Notes under the pieces: generated by a model | The model's database searches: none | What the model was told of the DNA's origin: nothing | Seen by the model: only the letters and a program-made list of their open reading frames with translations | NCBI GenBank assembly: GCA_050486405.1 | Contig: JBJHDF010000004.1 | Span: 62,001 to 126,000 of the forward strand | Source of the DNA: JBJHDF01 sp050486405 | Lineage (GTDB): Bacteria > Pseudomonadota > Gammaproteobacteria > Pseudomonadales > Cellvibrionaceae | DNA: 64,000 nucleotides | Direction: 5' to 3' | Shown here: one piece after another, positions 59,438-64,000 of the stretch | How the letters are laid out: each line of letters begins with the position of its first letter | Numbering within the stretch: the first letter of the stretch is position 1 | Position numbers and translations under genes: made by a program

Positions 59438-61773
59438 TAACGCCTCAGGCGGCGCCACCAGTTATCCCGCCGGTTTTCCGCGTCCAGTCGACAGGGCGCC
59501 GAGCCCACCGGCTGGCGCTCGTCGCGCAGGGGCAGCCAGACGGCGCCCTCGCAGTGCTCGGCACTGAGCAAGCCGGTGGCACTATCCAGCCAGTCGAAGC
59601 TGATACCCGGCGGCGGGTCTATGACCAGCCCCTGGGTGGGAATCCGCTGCATCAGATCGCCCCAGACCTGCAGGGCGCCGCTGGCGCCGGTGAGGGGGGT
59701 GACGCTGTTGTCATCCCGCCCCAGCCAGACCACCGCCAGATGCTCACCGCTGAAGCCGGCAAACCAGCTGTCGCGGCGGTCGTTGGTGGTGCCGGTCTTG
59801 CCCGCCAGGGGCAGTTCCGCCGGTAACTGGCTGTAGACGCTGCGGCCGGTGCCCTCGCGCAACACCATCTGCAGGGCGTAGTGCAACTGGTAGCTGGCCT
59901 CGGCGGAGAAGCGTCGCTCCAGTTGCAGCGGGTAGCGGCGCAGTGGTTCGCCCTCGGCGGTGAGCACCTCGCGGATGGCTCTCAGGGGGGTGTATACCCC
60001 CTCGGCGGCCAGGGTGTGGTAGATACCCGCCACTTCCAGCGGCGACATTTCCACCGAACCCAGCAGTATGGAAGGCACCGCCGGCACCCGGCCCTCGTAA
60101 CCGGCCGCGCGCAGGGAGCGGTAAACCTGCTCCAGCCCCAGTTCCATTCCCAGGCGGGTACTGGCCTGATTGTAGGACTGCACCAGCCCCTGATACAGGG
60201 GAATATCGCCGTGGTCGCGCAGATTGGCATTGCGGGGCTGCCAGAGGCGGCCGTCGTCCGAGGTCACGGTTACCGGATCGTCACTGATGGTGCTGGCCAG
60301 ATGGTAGTCGCCTTCCAGCGCCGTCAGGTAGATGAAGGGCTTCATCAGGGAACCGATGGGTCGCCGGGCGTGCAGCGCCCGGTTGAAACCGGCGTAGCGG
60401 GGGTTGGTGTCGCCCACCATGGCCAGCACCTCGCCACTGCCCACGGCGGTGACCACCAGAGCGCCCTGCAGATTGTCCATTTGGTGCTGCCGGTTCAGAC
60501 GCTCGAGCCGCTGGCTGAGGGACTCTTCCGCCTGGCGCTGCACCACCGGCGAGAGGCTGGTGAAGATGCGCAGCCCTTCGCTGCGCAGGTCCTGCTCACG
60601 GTAGTCCCGGCGCAGTTGAGCCTTTACCATATCCAGGTAGGCGGGATAGGCGGCCAGCGCCCGGCCACTGCCGGATACCACCCCCAGGGGAGCGGCCTGG
60701 GCGCGACGCATCTCCTCTTCGCTGATCAGCCCCTCCCGGGCCATGATCTCCAGTACCAGATTGCGCCGATCCGTGACCCGCTGCGGATGGCGCCAGGGGT
60801 TATAGAACGAAGCGCCCTTGACCACCGCCACCAGCAGGGCTATCTGCTCGGTGCCCAGCTCCGCCAGGGGCTGGCGAAAATAGTGCTGGGCGCCCAGGGC
60901 AAAACCGTGTACCGCCCGGGGGCCGCTCTGGCCCAGGAAGACCTCGTTGACGTAGGTCTCGAGTATTTCCGCCTTGTCATAGTGCCACTCCAGCAGCACC
61001 GCCATGATCGCCTCCTGGGCCTTGCGGCGGAAGCTGCGCTCATGGGTGAGGTAGAAGTTTTTCACCAGTTGCTGGGTAAGGGTGCTGCCGCCCTGGACCA
61101 CGCCGCCGGAGCTGAAGTTGGCCCGGGCGGCCCGGGCTATGGCCCGCAGGGAGACGCCGTGGTGATCCAGAAAGTGGCGGTCTTCCACCGCCAACAGTGT
61201 CTCACCCAGTAGCGGCGGCAGATCGGCCAGGCGCACCAGTAATCGGTCTTCCATATGGGCCGGAAATATGCCGCCGATCTCCTGGGGTTCCAGACGCATC
61301 AGGGTGAGGCTGGTGCCGTTGGCACCGGACAGGGACGACACCCGCCGGCCCTCGAACGCCACCTCGAACGCTCTGGCGCCTTCGCGTCTGTCCCAGAAGT
61401 CAAAGCCCCGGCTGTGCACCCGGTAGCGAGCCTGCTCGCCCCCGGAGAGCCGCACCACCTGGCCAGGGGCGCCTATCTGGCTGACAAAGCGGTAGCCCAG
61501 CGCCTCCAGTTCGGACTCGAACAGGGCCGGCGTCAGGGACAGGCCTTCGTAGAGCTCCAGCGGACGGGCGTAGACCCGGGCGGGCAGGGACCATTTCTTG
61601 CCGTCGAACTTCTCCCGTACCTGAAAATCCAGATATACCACCCAGAGCCCAAACGCCAGCAGCAGCGCACCACAGGCACCCAGCAGCCAGGGCCAGAAGC
61701 GGCGGGCGGCGGGGGCGGACTTCTTGCGGGGCCGGCTTTTTTTTCCGGTGCGGCTGGAACGGCGTTGGGTCAT
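59437..61773 (-). CDS. mrcB: Bifunctional penicillin-binding protein 1b
   Basis: A 778-residue class A PBP making and crosslinking peptidoglycan. A basic cytoplasmic N-terminus (RRSSRTGKKSRPRKKS) precedes one membrane helix (WPWLLGACGALLLAFGLWVV), a UB2H-like domain (about 65-155), the glycosyltransferase domain with catalytic EDRHFLDHHG and GGSTLTQQLVKN, and the transpeptidase domain with SLMK (GSLMKPF), SYN (QSYNQAS) and KTGTT. The UB2H domain identifies PBP1b rather than PBP1a. ATG at 61773 is the natural start; longer frame upstream lies in the promoter region. Confidence 0.96.
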   Translation of the reverse strand: MTQRRSSRTGKKSRPRKKSAPAARRFWPWLLGACGALLLAFGLWVVYLDFQVREKFDGKKWSLPARVYARPLELYEGLSLTPALFESELEALGYRFVSQIGAPGQVVRLSGGEQARYRVHSRGFDFWDRREGARAFEVAFEGRRVSSLSGANGTSLTLMRLEPQEIGGIFPAHMEDRLLVRLADLPPLLGETLLAVEDRHFLDHHGVSLRAIARAARANFSSGGVVQGGSTLTQQLVKNFYLTHERSFRRKAQEAIMAVLLEWHYDKAEILETYVNEVFLGQSGPRAVHGFALGAQHYFRQPLAELGTEQIALLVAVVKGASFYNPWRHPQRVTDRRNLVLEIMAREGLISEEEMRRAQAAPLGVVSGSGRALAAYPAYLDMVKAQLRRDYREQDLRSEGLRIFTSLSPVVQRQAEESLSQRLERLNRQHQMDNLQGALVVTAVGSGEVLAMVGDTNPRYAGFNRALHARRPIGSLMKPFIYLTALEGDYHLASTISDDPVTVTSDDGRLWQPRNANLRDHGDIPLYQGLVQSYNQASTRLGMELGLEQVYRSLRAAGYEGRVPAVPSILLGSVEMSPLEVAGIYHTLAAEGVYTPLRAIREVLTAEGEPLRRYPLQLERRFSAEASYQLHYALQMVLREGTGRSVYSQLPAELPLAGKTGTTNDRRDSWFAGFSGEHLAVVWLGRDDNSVTPLTGASGALQVWGDLMQRIPTQGLVIDPPPGISFDWLDSATGLLSAEHCEGAVWLPLRDERQPVGSAPCRLDAENRRDNWWRRLRR

Positions 61774-61919
61774 AAAAATTGGGTCATGAAATCTGCGATG
61801 GCTGTGGGTGCTTTGACGCGGCGCGCTTATTTTGCATAATGTGCGGCCCATTACAATGCGGCAGTTCCGGATTCACGCAATCCGGCCCGCTTTTCTCAAT
61901 ACCACTGGCGAGGCGCACA

Positions 61920-62924
61920 ATGCACGGACATTATCATCTCTACGGCGTGGGCGCCGCTCTGGTGGATACCGAAATCACCGTCAGCGACGACGACCTGCAG
62001 ACGCTGGAAGTCACCAAGGGCATGATGACCCTGGTGGACGAGGAGCGCCAGCAGCAACTGGTCGCGCATCTGAGTGACCATCTGGTGGCCTCCCAGCGGG
62101 CCAGCGGCGGCTCCGCCGCCAATACCGTGATTGCCGCCAGCTATTTCGGCTGTCGCAGCTTTTACTCCTGCAAGGTGGCCGACGATGAGAACGGCCGCTT
62201 CTATCTGGCCGACATTGACGCTGCCGGGGTGGACTATCCGCGCTACCTGACGCCGCCCGAGGGCATCACCGGCCGCTGCCTGGTGATGATCACCCCCGAC
62301 GCCGAGCGCACCATGACCACCTTTCTCGGCATCAGTGAAACCGTGTCCAGCAGCGAGTTGCATCCGCCTGCCATCGCCATGTCGGACTATGTCTACGCCG
62401 AGGGGTATCTGGCCAGCTCCAGCACCGGTCGCACCGCCGCCATGACCATGTTCCAGCAGGCGCGGGTGGGCAATACCCGCACGGCCCTGAGCCTGTCGGA
62501 CCCGGCCATGGTGACCTATTTCCGCGAAACCCTGCTGGAGATGATAGGGCCGGGCGTGGACCTGCTGTTCTGCAACCGGGAGGAGGCGCTGGCCTTTACC
62601 GGCAACTCCGATCTGGAAAGAGCCGCCGAGGGTCTGCGCACCTACGCCCGCACCTTCGCCATCACCTGTGGCGCCGATGGGGCGCTGGTCTGGGACGGCG
62701 ACAACTATCACCGCATCGCCGCCCACCCGGTGAGGGCCATAGACACCAACGGCGCCGGGGATATGTTTGCCGGCGCCTTTCTCTATGCCATCACCCACGA
62801 CTGCGATTACCGTCAGGCCGGCGCCTTCGCCAGTCTGGCGGCGGCCCAGGTGGTTTCCCAGTACGGCCCCCGCCTGCGCCCGGAGCAGCATCAGGCACTC
62901 AAACAGCAGTTTTTTGAGCGCTAA
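61920..62924 (+). CDS. PfkB-family carbohydrate/nucleoside kinase, adenosine kinase-like
   Basis: A 334-residue ribokinase-fold enzyme; GAGG seven bases before ATG. Motifs: YGVGAALVDTEI at the start, ASGGSAANTVIAASYFG (substrate-binding GG), and the C-terminal signature DTNGAGDMFAGAFLYA with catalytic Asp, plus ITCGADGALVW. The N-terminal layout is that of bacterial adenosine kinase-like PfkB proteins. Substrate (adenosine, inosine or sugar) is not certain. Divergent from the PBP1b gene. Confidence 0.88.
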   Translation: MHGHYHLYGVGAALVDTEITVSDDDLQTLEVTKGMMTLVDEERQQQLVAHLSDHLVASQRASGGSAANTVIAASYFGCRSFYSCKVADDENGRFYLADIDAAGVDYPRYLTPPEGITGRCLVMITPDAERTMTTFLGISETVSSSELHPPAIAMSDYVYAEGYLASSSTGRTAAMTMFQQARVGNTRTALSLSDPAMVTYFRETLLEMIGPGVDLLFCNREEALAFTGNSDLERAAEGLRTYARTFAITCGADGALVWDGDNYHRIAAHPVRAIDTNGAGDMFAGAFLYAITHDCDYRQAGAFASLAAAQVVSQYGPRLRPEQHQALKQQFFER

Positions 62925-62934
62925 GCTGAGGCTT

Positions 62935-63681
62935 CTAACCCCCGGCGCACACCGGGCAGTGAGGATCGCGCGGCAGCTGTAACTCCCGCCACTGGCTGTG
63001 ACGCGCGTCGAACAGCATCAACTTGCCCGTCAGTCCGGTGCCGAAACCCACCAGCAGCCGGATGGCCTCCAGCGCCTGCATGGAGCCGATGACTCCCACC
63101 AGGGGCGCCAGCACACCGTTGGCGGCGCAACTGAGGTCTTCCGCGCTCTGGTCGTCATACAGGCAGCGATAGCAGGGGCTGCTGTCACTGCGGCTGTCAA
63201 ACACCGCCACCTGGCCTTCCATGCGGATGGCGGCGCCGGAGACCAGTGGCACGCGCCGGGCGACGCAGGCGGCGTTGATGGCAAAGCGGGCGGCAAAATT
63301 GTCGGTGCAATCCACCACCAGATCGACGTTTTTCAACTGCAACAGCAGGGTTTTCTCGTCCAGCCGCTGATCGAAACAGGTGAGCTGGATATCGGGATTG
63401 AGCTGGCGCAGCGTCGCTGCCGCCGATTCAACCTTGCGCTGCTCCAGTCGCTCGGTAGTGTGAATGATCTGGCGCTGCAGGTTGGACAGATCGACGCAGT
63501 CGCAGTCGGCCAGCAACAGGTGCCCCACCCCGGCGGCGGCCAGATACATGGCCACGGGCGCACCCAGCCCGCCCAGACCCACCACCAGCACCCGGGCGGC
63601 CAGCAGTTTTTCCTGCCCTTCGATGTCCACATCCGGCAACATGATCTGCCGGCTGTAACGCAACAATTGTTGGTCGTTCAT
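62935..63681 (-). CDS. moeB: MoeB/ThiF-family sulfur-carrier adenylyltransferase
   Basis: A 248-residue E1-like enzyme that adenylates the C-terminal glycine of MoaD or ThiS. It begins MNDQQLLRYSRQIMLPDVDI and has the nucleotide loop VVGLGGLGAPVAMYLAAAG, DLSNLQRQI (Arg finger region), DCTDNFAARFAIN and two zinc Cys pairs (CYRC, CPVC). It follows prmC, the standard prmC-moeB arrangement. There is no C-terminal rhodanese domain. MoeB is favoured by context; a ThiF role is possible. Confidence 0.9.
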   Translation of the reverse strand: MNDQQLLRYSRQIMLPDVDIEGQEKLLAARVLVVGLGGLGAPVAMYLAAAGVGHLLLADCDCVDLSNLQRQIIHTTERLEQRKVESAAATLRQLNPDIQLTCFDQRLDEKTLLLQLKNVDLVVDCTDNFAARFAINAACVARRVPLVSGAAIRMEGQVAVFDSRSDSSPCYRCLYDDQSAEDLSCAANGVLAPLVGVIGSMQALEAIRLLVGFGTGLTGKLMLFDARHSQWRELQLPRDPHCPVCAGG

Positions 63682-63689
63682 ACCGATAC

Positions 63690-64000
63690 CTAAGAAGCCA
63701 TCTCACAAACGTAGCGAGCGCGGGTCACCCGCTCCAGGCCGGCCAGATCCCGCAGGGTCGCCACCCCGACAAAACCCGCCGCTGCACACAGATCCCGCAC
63801 TGCCGGCCCCTGGTCGCAGCCGTGTTCCAGCAACAGCCAACCCTGATCGTGCAGATGAGCGGGCGCCTGGGCAATAATGGTTTTCAGATCCGCCAGCCCG
63901 CCGTCATCCGCCACCAGCGCCGAGCGTGGCTCAAAGCGCAGATCGCCCTGCTGCAGATACGCGTCCGCCGGATCTATGTAGGGCGGATTGCTGACAATAA
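63690..64000 (-). CDS. prmC: Release factor glutamine methyltransferase PrmC (5' part outside window)
   Basis: The C-terminal 100-odd codons of the N5-glutamine methyltransferase that modifies RF1/RF2. The catalytic NPPY motif (IVSNPPYIDPADAYLQ) is just inside the edge, followed by FEPRSALVADDGGLADLK and GWLLLEHGCDQGPAV, all typical of HemK/PrmC. The last residues (VCEMAS) come from a REP-like repeat that reads through the end of the gene, so the tail is atypical. It lies 8 bp upstream of moeB. Confidence 0.93.
   Translation of the reverse strand, partial: IVSNPPYIDPADAYLQQGDLRFEPRSALVADDGGLADLKTIIAQAPAHLHDQGWLLLEHGCDQGPAVRDLCAAAGFVGVATLRDLAGLERVTRARYVCEMAS
63694..63720. repeat. half copy of the REP-like element inside the prmC 3' end
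   Basis: GAAGCCATCTCACAAACGTA followed by GCGAGCG matches 59363-59389 at 25 of 27 positions. It supplies the last codons and sits beside the stop of prmC. Confidence 0.75.

Noticed and set aside
1..64000. Prophage, insertion sequence or toxin-antitoxin pair
   Set aside because: No integrase, transposase (other than the Rpn-type nuclease family), phage structural gene or paired toxin-antitoxin genes were recognised.

Overview
The window reads as the chromosome of a GC-rich, polysaccharide-degrading gammaproteobacterium, most likely a marine or saline Cellvibrionales-type organism (Saccharophagus, Teredinibacter, Simiduia or Marinimicrobium-like). Housekeeping blocks have gammaproteobacterial order: rplU-rpmA-obgE-proB, leuS-lptE-holA, sfsA/dksA-gluQ-cbrA-cbrB-pcnB-folK-panB and prmC-moeB. 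The dksA to panB block follows the Pseudomonas arrangement. Interspersed are secreted carbohydrate-active proteins with Glu-Pro or Gly-Asn linkers, the habit of Saccharophagus-type degraders. No phage, insertion sequence or CRISPR array was seen.

Layout. 1-3.9 kb: GH94 phosphorylase (probably cellobionate phosphorylase), LacI-type regulator and gluconokinase, a compact locus for aldonic disaccharides. 4-9.8 kb: a large duplicated CPBP membrane protease, a secreted cyclophilin with a GlyGly-CTERM-like tail, a lytic transglycosylase and a hotdog thioesterase. 9.9-13.3 kb: proB, obgE, rpmA, rplU. 13.3-16.1 kb: an Rpn-family nuclease and a GH29 fucosidase. 16.4-20.4 kb: leuS, lptE, holA. 20.7-24.8 kb: three surface lipoproteins sharing a sugar-binding-like module, one ending in a blue-copper (cupredoxin) domain. 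24.9-34.6 kb: RND exporter, FHA protein, pyrophosphatase, cysE, HAD phosphatase, LplT-like transporter, D,D-carboxypeptidase, TfoX-C protein. 34.8-40.6 kb: HtpX, a DegS/DegP-like protease, a Rieske protein, an RDD protein, fatty-acid cis/trans isomerase and SfsA. 40.8-55.5 kb: the dksA to panB block, interrupted by a CrcZ-like small RNA locus and a very large secreted enzyme. 55.5-64 kb: rhomboid protease, zinc-ribbon/TPR membrane protein, tRNA-Pro, TPR lipoprotein, PBP1b, PfkB kinase, MoeB and the end of PrmC.

Two items stand out. First, the 1378-residue secreted protein at 47370-51506 joins two discoidin modules, a GH16 beta-glucanase, a CBM6-like module and a two-haem c-type cytochrome domain of the DUF1111/DHOR family in one chain. 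Second, directly downstream of cbrB lies a sigma-54 promoter with upstream TGTTAC/GTAACA dyads, followed by a roughly 280-nt transcript packed with AAnAAnAA motifs and ending in a perfect terminator. This is the architecture and position of Pseudomonas CrcZ, the RNA that sequesters Hfq/Crc.

A common theme, partly inferred, is oxidative glycan use under carbon-catabolite control: a haem-bearing glucanase and a copper lipoprotein outside, a cellobionate/gluconate pathway inside, and CbrAB-CrcZ as a likely regulator. One lipoprotein leader carries a CrcZ-type CA motif beside its Shine-Dalgarno sequence.
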